6,170 nt of DNA from positions 1-6,170 of the forward strand of contig JBBQQK010000069.1 of the NCBI GenBank assembly GCA_038216025.1, given 5' to 3'. The number at the start of each line of letters is the position of its first letter. The stretch's first letter is position 1. The position numbers and the translations under genes were made by a program. Under the pieces are notes generated by a model, which saw only the letters and a list, made by a program, of their open reading frames with translations, was not told where the DNA came from and ran no database searches. This document shows positions 6,083 through 6,170 of this stretch, piece by piece. This DNA is from JBBQQK01 sp038216025 (GTDB lineage Bacteria; Patescibacteriota; UBA1384; XYA2-FULL-43-10; 1-14-0-10-43-13).

Positions 6083-6170
6083 AGGATAGGGCGGAGTATT
6101 AACCTTAAACATTTATTGAACCTGTAATCGGCAAGTATTTTTCATAATGCAGTAATATCAGTGCTTTGAT

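Larger units (their letters stand above)
5784..6170. other. Downstream gap without a convincing gene
   Basis: These 387 bp after the giant helicase hold no gene I can support. The longest open stretch (5839-6045; 57 codons from the ATG at 5872) has a weak AGGA-type site, an unremarkable Lys/Arg/Asn-rich translation and no family resemblance. Two structured elements are present: a short dyad at 5851-5868 and a nested stem-loop at 6042-6082. From 6083 to 6170 I see no further gene, repeat or RNA element. Confidence 0.5.

Noticed and set aside
1..6170. CRISPR array, tRNA, rRNA or riboswitch
   Set aside because: No evenly spaced direct repeats, no cloverleaf or CCA-type ends, and no conserved riboswitch core was seen in any gap.

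Overview
The window is AT-rich, with strong AGGAG/GAGG-type ribosome binding sites. Its protein families (DUF3427-tailed helicase, ScoMcrA-like/HNH remnant, RecQ-UvrD fusion) fit an accessory, defence-like locus of a low-GC Bacillota, probably a clostridial relative. This assignment is inference from composition and family resemblance; no marker gene fixes the taxon.

Layout, all on the + strand. (1) Positions 2-253: the last 83 codons of a gene entering from the left, resembling the C-terminal DUF3427 domain of large SF2 helicases. (2) 287-590: a broken gene. It reads as the start of a ScoMcrA-like N-terminal head domain, then the second half of an HNH nuclease, with two frame changes and an apparent internal deletion. 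(3) 591-755: a regulatory gap with several palindromes and a hairpin that places the Shine-Dalgarno sequence in its loop. (4) 756-5783: one intact 1675-residue protein that fuses a DEDD-type 3'-5' exonuclease-like domain, a Cys cluster, an SF2 RecQ helicase, a long linker with winged-helix-like stretches and an SF1 UvrD/Rep-type helicase. Near its C-terminus an ~80-residue Gly/Glu/Asn/Lys low-complexity tract interrupts what looks like a small terminal domain. (5) 5784-6170: no convincing gene, one short IS-end-like dyad and a nested stem-loop that could terminate transcription from both sides.

The order SF2 helicase with DUF3427, HNH-type nuclease and exonuclease-RecQ-UvrD suggests a nucleic-acid-processing module, plausibly antiphage or anti-plasmid. 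In this copy the HNH component appears dead or recoded, while the giant helicase remains open. I do not recognise it as a named defence system. Everything about joint function is inference from gene order and domain content.
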